A stretch of 48,046 nucleotides of DNA from Halothiobacillus sp. Its GTDB lineage: Bacteria > Pseudomonadota > Gammaproteobacteria > Halothiobacillales > Halothiobacillaceae. The stretch is taken from contig NZ_JAQTTX010000019.1 of assembly GCF_028710545.1 (NCBI RefSeq), forward strand, positions 1-48,046, written 5' to 3'. Under the pieces are notes generated by a model, which had not been told where the DNA came from, did not search any database, and saw nothing but the letters and a program-made list of their open reading frames with translations. Below are positions 35,548-44,085 of the stretch, piece by piece. Numbering within the stretch: the first letter of the stretch is position 1; each line of letters starts with the position of its first letter. A program made the translations under genes and the position numbers.

Positions 35548-36321
35548 TCAGACGCCATTCAAACGCGCTTCAATTTGCTTCGCAGCGGCTTTCAGGTTTG
35601 CAACCCACGCCTCCTGACGACGCTCGATCGGACAGGAAATCGACAACCCGGCCACCGGAACGCCATCCATGTCCCGCACCAACACACCGATGCAGCCGAC
35701 ACCGACTTCAGCCTCTTCATTATCGAACGCCACGCCGGTTTGCGCGGCTTCAAGACAGGTTTTGATCAGCGTGTCCGTATTGCGGATCGTATTGGCGGTC
35801 ATGGCCAGCAGACCGGTGCGTTCGGCGTAACGGGTCATCGCGGGCACACCCTCCGCACCCAGCAGGATTTTGCCCACGGATGTCACGTGCAGCGGCGCCC
35901 GGGTGCCGATTACCTGTTCCACACGCATCATGCGATTGGGAACGGAGCGCTCCACATACACCACCTCATCCCCTTCCCGCACGGTGAGATTGACGCTCTC
36001 GCCCAACTCATCGCGCAGGGCATCGAGTACGGGCAAGGCGATTTCCCGCCAGCGCGGGGCCGGACGCGCCCTGGCCGCCAGTCGCACCATGGCGCTGCCC
36101 AACGCGTAACCGTCCGGATGTTTGTCGACCCAGTGATGATCCGCCAATGCCGCCAGAATGCGGTGCGCGGTAGAGGGATGCAGACCACATTCTGCCGCCA
36201 CGACTTTCAATGTGACCGGATGCGGGTAACGCGCCAGCGCCTGCATCAGGCACACGGCGCGGTCGATGACCTGAATACCGCCTGCGCGTTCGCCGGATTC
36301 GTTCATGCCAGATTCACTCAT
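35548..36321 (-). CDS. IclR-family transcriptional regulator
   Basis: A 257-residue regulator. The N-terminal winged helix-turn-helix is in VIDRAVCLMQALARYP and VTLKVVAAECGLHPSTAHRI, with the recognition helix around GLHPSTAHRILAAL. The C-terminal IclR ligand-binding domain has HVTSVGKILLGAEG and ends at SISCPIERRQEAW. The start is taken as ATG 36321 with AAGGAG eight bases upstream (a TTG at 36324 is the alternative). It is divergent from the phosphoketolase-like/DUF1537/glc genes, so it is the natural regulator of that operon; the perfect palindrome at 36387-36401 is a candidate site. The effector is unknown, but glycolate, glyoxylate or a sugar acid is plausible. Confidence 0.9.
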   Translation of the reverse strand: MSESGMNESGERAGGIQVIDRAVCLMQALARYPHPVTLKVVAAECGLHPSTAHRILAALADHHWVDKHPDGYALGSAMVRLAARARPAPRWREIALPVLDALRDELGESVNLTVREGDEVVYVERSVPNRMMRVEQVIGTRAPLHVTSVGKILLGAEGVPAMTRYAERTGLLAMTANTIRNTDTLIKTCLEAAQTGVAFDNEEAEVGVGCIGVLVRDMDGVPVAGLSISCPIERRQEAWVANLKAAAKQIEARLNGV

Positions 36322-36356
36322 CAAGGGCGCTCCTTCTCAAGGACCAATCGGATAAA

Positions 36357-36401
36357 TTTCACACGATCAAATCAAACCCAGTTTAATTTCACATTGTGAA
36401 A
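36357..36401. promoter_or_regulatory. Candidate IclR operator in the divergent promoter region
   Basis: TTTCACA and TGTGAAA form a perfect 15-bp palindrome with one central base at 36387-36401. A second TTTCACA half-site lies exactly 30 bp to the left, at 36357-36363, about three helical turns away. The position between iclR (start 36321) and the enzyme gene (start 36519) fits autoregulation plus control of the operon. Confidence 0.5.
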
Positions 36402-36518
36402 ACGATTTTGCATTGAGAAATTATGAAAGCTCGTTAAAGTCCTCGTCAAGGTAAAAAACACCGCCAACCAACTTATCAGATCGACTGCACAGAACAACCG
36501 AAACTTAAGGAACGCGAC

Positions 36519-38705
36519 ATGAGCAACCCGACATTCACCCAAGGCATTCAATACTTCAATCCCGCGTGGCCGCGTTTCGACGAACTCGCCAGGACACCGG
36601 CCGTTCCCGAAGGCGCCACCGCGATTGCCGACGTCCACAGTGAGGCAGCGGCGTTCCAGACCCTGCTCACCGCCGACGCGCTGCGGTATCTCACACTGCA
36701 AATCACCGGCTCCAAGGGTTCGGGCCACCCCGGCGGTTATGCCTCCTCTGCCGATGTTCATGCCGCATTGATGCTGCTGGGCCACAAGAACATGGTCACC
36801 GAAGTCGGCCACCACGCGCCGGGCTTCTACAGCGCCATGTTCCTGGACCGGTCACTCGAACACATGGGCATCCACACGGTTGAAGAAATGCGCGCACGCT
36901 TCCGGGAAAAGCATGGTCTGCTCGGTCACCTTTCCGGTGCGATTCCCGGCTTGCTGGCACCGGCAGGCCCGTTGGGTCAGGGGCAACATTTCGCCATGGC
37001 GGGCGCCTACCTGCATCGCGACAAGCTGTTCCCGGTCACCATCGGCGACGGCGGCATGGGCGAACCGTACATCCTGAACGCGATGATGCATTTCAACACC
37101 TCCTTTCCGGACATCACGAACTTCCTGCCGATTCTGGTCTGGAACGGTTATAGCCAGGAACACCATTCCATGTGCTCGCTGTGGAGCAACGAACGCATGA
37201 AGGAATACTGGCATGGGCATGGCTTCAAGGAAGTCATTCTCATCAACGCCAAGGATTTCGACGATGCCGGGCAGAAAGGCGAGTATGTCGATTCGACCCT
37301 GTTCTCGCACGAGGCCCGTCTGGCCTTCGGCAAGGCTGTCCTCGCAGCCACCAACAAGGCGGCGAAATCCGCGCTGGGCGGCACGTTCACCGCGCTCATC
37401 ATCAAGCAGATCAAGGGGGCGGGCGTTCACACGCACGGTGCCAAGTCGCACAACCTGTATCCGGCCGATACGCTCGACAAGCCACACATCATCGATGCGC
37501 TGAAGACCCGTGCGCTGGCGCCGGAAGCCTGGGCGCTGGTTCGCAGCAATCTCGTTCGCGCCGGTGGCGGATCGGCGGTTCATACCGCGGTGACCGAGCA
37601 CGAATTGCCGCTGGCCGATCTCGGCACGCTGCCGATCCAGAATTTCACCGTCGGCGAGTCGCAGGTTCCGGCCACGGTATTCGGTGCACTGGTTGCGCAC
37701 GTCGGCCAGAAGGATCCGCGTTTCATCGTCACCAATGCGGACGGGAACGAAGCCTCGGCCATGAAGAACATCAACGACGCGCTCAAGATTCGTCACCCCT
37801 CGACCGACCCGCTGTACAACCAGGTTCCAACCGGCCGTGTCTACGAGCCGTTGAATGAAGACGCCTGCGCCGGTCTGGCTGCCGGTCTCGCGCTGTTCGG
37901 TTCGCGCGCCATCTGGTTGTCGTATGAAAGCTTCGCGATCAACGGCTGGCCGATCGTTCAGACCGTCGCCCAGGCAATGGCCGAACTGCGCCGCAAGACA
38001 CCGTCGATGATCAGCATGTTCACCGCCGGTGCGCTGGAACAGGGCCGAAACGGCTGGACGCATCAACGTCCGGAAATCGAAGGCCACTTCGCCGCGATGA
38101 TGAAGAACGGCAACAGCTTCCTGCTCTACCCGGCCGATGCCAACATGATCCAGGCCGCCTACGCCTGGGCGCTGAACAGCTACAACAAGTGCATCACCAT
38201 CGTTGCGTCGAAAACGGCACTGCCGGTCTACACCACACCGGAACAGGCCAAGACGGCCATTGAGCAAGGTGCTGTGACTCTGTACGAAAGCGCGGGTGGC
38301 GACAAGACCGTCGTCCTCGCAGCCACGGGCGACATGGTCTTCCTGCCGGTTTTCGCCGCGAAGGATGAACTGGAAAAGGCAGGCTTCAAGGTACGCATCG
38401 TTGCCGCCGCCAATCCGCGTCAGCTCTATCGTCCGACCGATGTCGCCTGGGACAGCGTGCCCGAGTCCGACAATGGCTTCATGAGCGACGCGGCGTTCAA
38501 CGCCCTGTTCGATGGCGACATGCTCGTCGCGGTCAGTGGCGGTTCATCCGCACCGTTGGAGCCGATCCTGGTTCGCAGCCGTGCCGCCCGTCGCGACGTA
38601 TTCTCGTGGAAGCGCGGTGAAACCACCGCCAGCCCGCAGGAACTGTTCGAGCTGAACGGCATGACCGGCACCGACATCGCCGCACGCGTCAAGGCTGCGT
38701 TCTAA
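36519..38705 (+). CDS. Phosphoketolase-like thiamine-diphosphate enzyme
   Basis: A 728-residue ThDP enzyme. The N-terminal part has a transketolase-like GSKGSGHPGGYASSADVHAA and, at about residue 176, GDGGMG with Asn 30 residues on, the classical Mg-ThDP motif. VGHHAPGFYSAMF resembles the phosphoketolase PGHGG region. The middle (YEPLNEDACAGLAAGLALFG, YESFAINGWPIVQ) and NGWTHQRPEIEGHF resemble phosphoketolase pyrimidine-binding and phosphate-loop segments. It is about 60-70 residues shorter than ordinary phosphoketolase. Database relatives may be labelled xylulose 5-phosphate 3-epimerase; I cannot confirm that activity. It is first in an operon with a DUF1537 kinase and glcDEF. The substrate is unknown. 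Confidence 0.75.
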   Translation: MSNPTFTQGIQYFNPAWPRFDELARTPAVPEGATAIADVHSEAAAFQTLLTADALRYLTLQITGSKGSGHPGGYASSADVHAALMLLGHKNMVTEVGHHAPGFYSAMFLDRSLEHMGIHTVEEMRARFREKHGLLGHLSGAIPGLLAPAGPLGQGQHFAMAGAYLHRDKLFPVTIGDGGMGEPYILNAMMHFNTSFPDITNFLPILVWNGYSQEHHSMCSLWSNERMKEYWHGHGFKEVILINAKDFDDAGQKGEYVDSTLFSHEARLAFGKAVLAATNKAAKSALGGTFTALIIKQIKGAGVHTHGAKSHNLYPADTLDKPHIIDALKTRALAPEAWALVRSNLVRAGGGSAVHTAVTEHELPLADLGTLPIQNFTVGESQVPATVFGALVAHVGQKDPRFIVTNADGNEASAMKNINDALKIRHPSTDPLYNQVPTGRVYEPLNEDACAGLAAGLALFGSRAIWLSYESFAINGWPIVQTVAQAMAELRRKTPSMISMFTAGALEQGRNGWTHQRPEIEGHFAAMMKNGNSFLLYPADANMIQAAYAWALNSYNKCITIVASKTALPVYTTPEQAKTAIEQGAVTLYESAGGDKTVVLAATGDMVFLPVFAAKDELEKAGFKVRIVAAANPRQLYRPTDVAWDSVPESDNGFMSDAAFNALFDGDMLVAVSGGSSAPLEPILVRSRAARRDVFSWKRGETTASPQELFELNGMTGTDIAARVKAAF

Positions 38706-38770
38706 GCAAGAGCCGTCGATCAGCTACGCCATGAATAGGCCCCAAATAGGCCAAGAATAGGTAACAGATT

Positions 38771-40090
38771 GTGCAAACCAAGATTATTGCGCTGGACGAC
38801 GACCCGACCGGTTCGCAAACCGTCCACGGTTGTCTACTGCTGACCCGGTGGGATGAAGCCACGTTGCTCGAAGCGCTCGATGACGAGTCGCCGCTGTTTT
38901 TCGTGCTCACCAACACCCGGGGCATGGATGCGGCCAGTGCGGCGCGAGTGACCCGTGAGGTATGCCGCAACCTCAATGCGGCACTCAAAACCCGCAGCGA
39001 GGCCGGGCATCCGATCAATCCGATTCTGGTCAGCCGCTCGGACTCGACCCTGCGCGGTCACTACCCGGTCGAAACCGACGTGATCGCCGAAGAACTCGGC
39101 CCGTTCGACGCACATTTCCTCGTTCCGGCTTTCATCGAAGCGGGGCGAATCACGCGCAACAGCCAGCATTACCTGCTGGTGGATGGCAAGCCGGTGCCCA
39201 CGCATGAAACCGAATTCGCCCGAGACTCGGTCTTCGGTTACAGCACCAGCTACCTGCCCGATTACGTGGCCGAAAAAACAGCCGGGCGCATTCCGGCCGA
39301 AGCGGTCACTCGTTTCGTGCTGGACGAGATTCGCGGCGACGGCATCCAGTCCAAGCTGGCTGGCCTGAACGGTAATGCCTGCGCCGTAGTCGACGCGGAA
39401 ACCCAGGACGATCTGAACCGCTTCGCCCGCGACGTGATGGCCGTGGCCGCGACCGGAAAACGTTTCCTATTTCGCAGCGCCGCCAGCCTGCTCACGGCGC
39501 TGGCCAACCTGCCGCCGCAACCGATTTGCGCCGAATCGATGCATCACTTCGTGCGAAACGGCAAACCGGGCGCGGTGGTCGTGGGTTCGCACGTCAAAAA
39601 GACCAGCGAACAGCTCGAAGAACTGCTCAAGGAACCGGACATCGTACCCATCGAGGTCGATATCGAACGCATCGATACCGATAACGACGCACTGGTGGGC
39701 GATGTTCTGGCTGCCGCCGAACGGGCATTTGCCGACGGCAAGACCTCGGTCATCTTCACGAGCCGGGTGGAAAAAACATTTGCCGATCAGGCGACTCGAT
39801 TGGCCTTCGGCGAGCGGGTTTCGGCCACGCTGATGAAGATCGTCGCCGGGCTGCCCGGGGAACTCGGCTGGTTGATCAGCAAGGGAGGCATCACCTCCAA
39901 CGACGTGCTGTCCACCGGCCTGAACCTCAAGGCATCCCGCGTGCTGGGCCAGATCCTGACCGGTTGCTCCGTGGTTCGCTGCCCCGCCGATCACCCCCGC
40001 TTCCCCTTGTTGCCGGTGGTGATTTTCCCCGGCAATGTGGGTGATCGCTTCGCCGTGGCCGAAGCCTGCCGCAGGTTGCGCGGCCGCTGA
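38771..40090 (+). CDS. Four-carbon acid sugar kinase-family protein (DUF1537)
   Basis: A 439-residue kinase of the DUF1537 family, whose studied members (OtnK, DtnK) phosphorylate four-carbon sugar acids such as 3-oxo-tetronate and D-threonate. The N-terminal domain has ALDDDPTGSQTVHG and SRSDSTLRGHYPVE, the two hallmark motifs. The C-terminal nucleotide-binding domain has GAVVVGSHVKKTSEQ and LGWLISKGGITSNDVL. The start is GTG 38771, nine bases after AGG; three AATAGG copies precede it. It follows the ThDP enzyme gene by 65 bp and is 28 bp before glcD. The usual partners of tetronate pathways (OtnC, OtnI, PdxA2) are absent, so the substrate is open. Confidence 0.85.
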   Translation: MQTKIIALDDDPTGSQTVHGCLLLTRWDEATLLEALDDESPLFFVLTNTRGMDAASAARVTREVCRNLNAALKTRSEAGHPINPILVSRSDSTLRGHYPVETDVIAEELGPFDAHFLVPAFIEAGRITRNSQHYLLVDGKPVPTHETEFARDSVFGYSTSYLPDYVAEKTAGRIPAEAVTRFVLDEIRGDGIQSKLAGLNGNACAVVDAETQDDLNRFARDVMAVAATGKRFLFRSAASLLTALANLPPQPICAESMHHFVRNGKPGAVVVGSHVKKTSEQLEELLKEPDIVPIEVDIERIDTDNDALVGDVLAAAERAFADGKTSVIFTSRVEKTFADQATRLAFGERVSATLMKIVAGLPGELGWLISKGGITSNDVLSTGLNLKASRVLGQILTGCSVVRCPADHPRFPLLPVVIFPGNVGDRFAVAEACRRLRGR

Positions 40091-40118
40091 GCCTCAAAAA
40101 AAGATAGGGGGAAGACGC

Positions 40119-41621
40119 ATGAGCATTGCCGCTGAACTCGCCGACGAATCGACGCCGCTCTGCCCGGAGCGGCGGAACACGCTGATCCAGCGACTGCGCG
40201 CCATCCTGCCGGATACGGCCCTGCTCACCACGACCGAAGCCATGAAGCCATTCGAGTGCGACGGCTTGGCAGCGATCAAACGCATGCCCGCCGTGGTGGC
40301 ACTGCCCGAAACCGTCGAACAGGTTCAGGGCGTGCTGCGACTGTGCAGCGAACTGGAAATTCCGGTGGTGGCGCGCGGCGCAGGTACGGGATTATCCGGC
40401 GGGGCGCTGCCCAGTGCGGACGGTTTGCTGCTCAGCCTGGCGAAGTTCAAGCAGATTCTGCACATCGACTCGGTCAACCGCACCGCGCGCGTCCAACCCG
40501 GCGTGCGCAACCTCGCCATCTCCGAGGCGGCGGCGCCCTCCGGCCTGTATTACGCGCCCGATCCGTCCTCGCAGATCGCCTGCACCATCGGCGGTAACGT
40601 GGCGGAAAACTCCGGCGGCGTGCACTGCCTGAAATATGGCCTGACGGTGCACAACGTGCTGGAAGTCACCTTCATCACCATGGAAGGCGAGAAGATGACC
40701 GTCGGCGGCCCGACGCTCGACACGGCGGGCTACGACATTCTTGCCCTGATGAACGGCTCCGAAGGCATGCTGGGCGTCATGATCGAAGTACTGGTGCGCC
40801 TGTTGCCCATTCCGGAATGCGCCAAGGTATTGATGGCCGGGTTCGATTCCCTCGAAAACGCGGGGCAGGCCGTGGCCGATATCATCGCCGCAGGGATCAT
40901 TCCCGCCGGTCTCGAAATGATGGACAACAATGCCATCCGTGCCGCCGAGGCGTTTGTGCACGCGGGCTATCCGACTGAGGCCGCCGCCATTCTGCTCTGT
41001 GAACTCGACGGCACGGCCGAAGAAGTCGCCGAACTCCTGGCCGAAGTGGAGGCCGTGGTTCAGCGCTCCGGGGCCACGGGATTATGGATCGCCCGCAACG
41101 ACGAGGAACGCGCCCGCTTCTGGGCTGGTCGCAAGGCGGCTTTCCCCGCCGTCGGCCGCCTCTCGCCCGACTATTACTGCATGGATGGCACCATCCCGCG
41201 CCGCGAACTCGCCTCCGTGCTCACACAGATCGACGCCATGAGCCATGAATTCGGGCTACAAGTCGCCAACGTCTTCCATGCGGGCGACGGCAATCTGCAC
41301 CCGCTGATTCTCTTCGATGCAAACAAACCCGGCGAGCTCGACCGGGCGGAAGCCTTCGGTGAACGCATCCTGACGCTCTGCGTGGATGTTGGTGGCAGCG
41401 TGACCGGCGAGCATGGCGTCGGCGTGGAGAAACTCGCCCCGATGTGCGCGCAGTTCAAGCCAGAGGAACTCAGGCAGTTCTACGCCATCAAGGCCGCTTT
41501 CGATCCGCTCGGCCTGCTGAACCCAGGCAAGGCGGTGCCGACGCTGCAACGCTGTGCCGAATTCGGCGCGATGCACGTGCATCACAACCATCTGCCCCAC
41601 CCCGATTTACCGCGTTTTTAA
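40119..41621 (+). CDS. glcD: Glycolate oxidase FAD subunit GlcD
   Basis: The main flavoprotein subunit of membrane-associated glycolate oxidase, which turns glycolate into glyoxylate and passes electrons to quinone. The 500-residue product has the FAD-binding PCMH domain (VVALPETVEQVQGVLRL, VARGAGTGLSGGALP, IGGNVAENSGG) and the FAD-oxidase C-terminal domain (VANVFHAGDGNLHPLILFD and GSVTGEHGVGVEK with its flavin-proximal His). I chose ATG 40119 because AGGGGGAAG lies at the right distance upstream; a longer frame to 40035 overlaps the kinase gene. In an autotroph the substrate glycolate would come from Rubisco oxygenation. Confidence 0.95.
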   Translation: MSIAAELADESTPLCPERRNTLIQRLRAILPDTALLTTTEAMKPFECDGLAAIKRMPAVVALPETVEQVQGVLRLCSELEIPVVARGAGTGLSGGALPSADGLLLSLAKFKQILHIDSVNRTARVQPGVRNLAISEAAAPSGLYYAPDPSSQIACTIGGNVAENSGGVHCLKYGLTVHNVLEVTFITMEGEKMTVGGPTLDTAGYDILALMNGSEGMLGVMIEVLVRLLPIPECAKVLMAGFDSLENAGQAVADIIAAGIIPAGLEMMDNNAIRAAEAFVHAGYPTEAAAILLCELDGTAEEVAELLAEVEAVVQRSGATGLWIARNDEERARFWAGRKAAFPAVGRLSPDYYCMDGTIPRRELASVLTQIDAMSHEFGLQVANVFHAGDGNLHPLILFDANKPGELDRAEAFGERILTLCVDVGGSVTGEHGVGVEKLAPMCAQFKPEELRQFYAIKAAFDPLGLLNPGKAVPTLQRCAEFGAMHVHHNHLPHPDLPRF

Positions 41622-41636
41622 GAGGCGCGCATCACC

Positions 41637-42752
41637 GTGATCGATCAAGACATCAGCGCAGAACTGGCCGAACGCGTCCGGCAGGCCTACAACCAAGACC
41701 AGCCCGTATCGATTACCGGCAGCGGCAGCAAGTCATTTCTCGGACGAGAACCCGGCCCGGAATCGATCCGGCTCGATCTCACGCCACACTGCGGCATTCT
41801 CAATTATGAACCGGCAGAACTGGTGCTGACCGCGCGCGCCGGGACGCCACTGGCCGAGATCGAACGCGTACTCGCTGCGCAAGGCCAGATGCTGCCGTTC
41901 GAACCGCCCCAGTTTCAGGGGCAAGTGGATGGAACGGGCACACTGGGCGGTGCCGTTGCCGCGGGTCTGTCCGGCCCGGCCCGGCCATGGCAAGGGGCGG
42001 TGCGCGATGCCGTGCTGGGCGTTCGGCTCATCAACGGCCAGGGGCAAATCCTGAAATTCGGCGGTCAGGTGATGAAAAACGTCGCCGGATACGACGTCTC
42101 CCGCCTGATGGTCGGCGCATTCGGCACCCTGGGCGTGCTGCTCGACATATCCGTGCGCGTCGTCCCCATGCCGCGCGCGCAGCAGAGCCAGATCGTCACC
42201 GTCTCTGCCGAAGAGGCACTGGCACGCTTCGCCGAGTGAAACCAGAGCGCATTGCCCATTACAGCGGCCACCTTTGCCGATGGGCAACTTCGAGTGCGAC
42301 TGGGAGGCGCGCAAAGCGCCGTCCACAAGGCCGTACTACGCATCGGCGGTGACACGCTGACCGAAACGGATGCCACGCGCTACTGGCAGGACCTGCGCGA
42401 CCATCGGCTCGATTTTTTCCAGCCGGATATCGCGCCCGTCGATAACGATCTCTGGCGCGCAGCCGTCCCGCTCACGACACCGATCGACGCACTACCCGTT
42501 ACCCGGCAACTCATCGACTGGGGTGGACAGCAACGCTGGGTACACCTGACATCGGATCAAGCGACAGAATTCCGAACGATGGTTGCCAGACACTCAGGGC
42601 ACGCAACCCTGTTCCGTCCGGCAAAATCCAAGCCGGCGGATACGGAACGTTTCCAACCGCTGCCTCCGCCCCTGCTCGCCCTGCACCAACGCATCAAGAA
42701 GGCGATGGACCCCAAGGGGATCTTGAATGCCGGGCGACTTTTTCTGGAATAA
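41637..42752 (+). pseudogene. glcE: Glycolate oxidase subunit GlcE, interrupted by an in-frame TGA
   Basis: The second flavin-binding subunit of glycolate oxidase. The frame runs from GTG 41637 to a TGA at 42237-42239, then continues in the same frame without further stops to 42752, giving about 370 residues in total, the normal length. The N-terminal part has GSGSKSFLGRE, LTARAGTPLAEIE and GGQVMKNVAGYDVSRLM; the C-terminal part has WGGQQRW, SGHATLFRP and the closing MDPKGILNAGR. At the TGA, family members have Trp (E. coli has AEWQLQPLPI where this gene reads AE-stop-NQSALPI), so a single TGG-to-TGA change explains it. The gene may be dead, read through, a sequencing error, or made as two chains. 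Confidence 0.85.
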
Positions 42753-42785
42753 ACAACCTGTTATCACAAGGCGACACGTTATCGT

Positions 42786-44033
42786 ATGCAAACCAATCTC
42801 CGCGCCGATCTGATCAACACCCCCAGAGGCATCGAGGCCGAACGCATTCTGCGCGCCTGCGTGCACTGCGGGTTCTGCAATGCCACTTGCCCGACTTATC
42901 AATTGCTGGGCAATGAAGACGACGGCCCACGCGGGCGTATTTATCTGATCAAGCAAATGCTTGAAGGCGCACCGGTGACCGAGACCACCCGCACGCATCT
43001 GGATCGCTGCCTGACCTGCCGCAACTGCGAGACCACCTGCCCTTCCGGCGTGGAATACGGCAAGCTCGTCGATATCGGCCGCACGGAGGTCGAAACCCAA
43101 TCGCCCCGCTCAACCTCATCACGTTTCTATCGTTATGTTCTGCGCCGGAGCCTGCTTTCACCCCGGCTGTTTGCACTGGCACTGGGCGGTGCGCGCCTGT
43201 TCCGCCCACTGTTGCCCGACAGTCTGAAAAAGAAAGTCCCTGCGTTTCGAGTTGCTGGCAGCTTGCCCGCCTCCGTTCACTCCCGGCAGATGATTCTGCT
43301 CGAAGGCTGTGTGCAACCGGCACTCTCACCCGACATCAACGGGGCTGCACGCCGCGTGTTCGATGCACTGGGCATCAGCCTCGTGGCCGCACCTTCTATC
43401 GGCTGCTGCGGTGCGATCGAACATCATCTGGACGCCGAAGAAGCCGCGCGCGCGACCATGCGCCGCAACATCGATGCCTGGTGGCCGCTCGTCGAATCCG
43501 GCGCGGAAGCCATTATCGTCACGGCCAGCGGCTGCGGCCTGCAGGTCAAGGACTATGGTCATGCACTGGCGCAGGATGCCGATTACGCCGCCAAGGCTGC
43601 GAAGATTTCCGCACTCACCCGTGATCCCATCGAGGTCTTGCTGGCCGAACAGGACAACCCCAAATGGGCGGATTTGCGTTCGCGCCAGACGGCAAAGAAG
43701 ACGCGTCGCATCGCCTTTCACCCCCCGTGCACGCTTCAGCATGGGCAGAAGCTCAAGGGCAAAACGGAAAAACTGCTGACCGATCTCGGCTTTGAACTCA
43801 CGCCCGTACCCAATGCGCACCTGTGCTGCGGCTCGGCAGGTACCTACTCGATTCTGCAACCGGAACTTTCCGGCCAGCTCAAGAAACAGAAGATTCAGGC
43901 ACTGGAGTCCGGCGAACCCGAACTGATCGCCACCGCCAACATCGGCTGCCAGACGCATCTGGCAAGCGGAACGGAACGGCGCGTGGTGCACTGGCTTACG
44001 CTGATCGACCCGGCGGCGACAGCGGCCGCCTGA
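42786..44033 (+). CDS. glcF: Glycolate oxidase iron-sulfur subunit GlcF
   Basis: The electron-transfer subunit. The 415 residues have two 4Fe-4S motifs near the N-terminus, CVHCGFCNATCP (residues about 25-36) and CLTCRNCETTCP (about 76-87), and two CCG domains with GCCGAIEHH and LCCGSAGTY characteristic of the GlcF/heterodisulfide-reductase family. The length matches E. coli GlcF. It follows glcE by 33 bp and ends the operon, convergent with purT. Because GlcD, GlcE and GlcF act as a complex, the glcE lesion matters to this gene too. Confidence 0.95.
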   Translation: MQTNLRADLINTPRGIEAERILRACVHCGFCNATCPTYQLLGNEDDGPRGRIYLIKQMLEGAPVTETTRTHLDRCLTCRNCETTCPSGVEYGKLVDIGRTEVETQSPRSTSSRFYRYVLRRSLLSPRLFALALGGARLFRPLLPDSLKKKVPAFRVAGSLPASVHSRQMILLEGCVQPALSPDINGAARRVFDALGISLVAAPSIGCCGAIEHHLDAEEAARATMRRNIDAWWPLVESGAEAIIVTASGCGLQVKDYGHALAQDADYAAKAAKISALTRDPIEVLLAEQDNPKWADLRSRQTAKKTRRIAFHPPCTLQHGQKLKGKTEKLLTDLGFELTPVPNAHLCCGSAGTYSILQPELSGQLKKQKIQALESGEPELIATANIGCQTHLASGTERRVVHWLTLIDPAATAAA

Positions 44034-44085
44034 CTAGCGCCGTAGCTTCTCGTTGTACGGTGCAGTCACACGCGCTGTTGCAAGG

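Noticed and set aside
35110-35558. Open frames on both strands across the palindromic spacer
   Set aside because: They run through inverted repeats, lack homology or ribosome-binding sites, and contradict each other on opposite strands.
36852-38267. 471-codon open frame opposite the ThDP enzyme gene
   Set aside because: It lies wholly antisense to a gene with clear cofactor motifs and has no ribosome-binding site or recognisable domain.
42237-42239. Selenocysteine at the glcE TGA
   Set aside because: The family has Trp rather than Cys here, and no hairpin of selenocysteine-element type was evident just after it.
42237-42252. Frameshift in glcE
   Set aside because: The coding frame is the same before and after the stop; a single TGA, not an insertion or deletion, explains the break.
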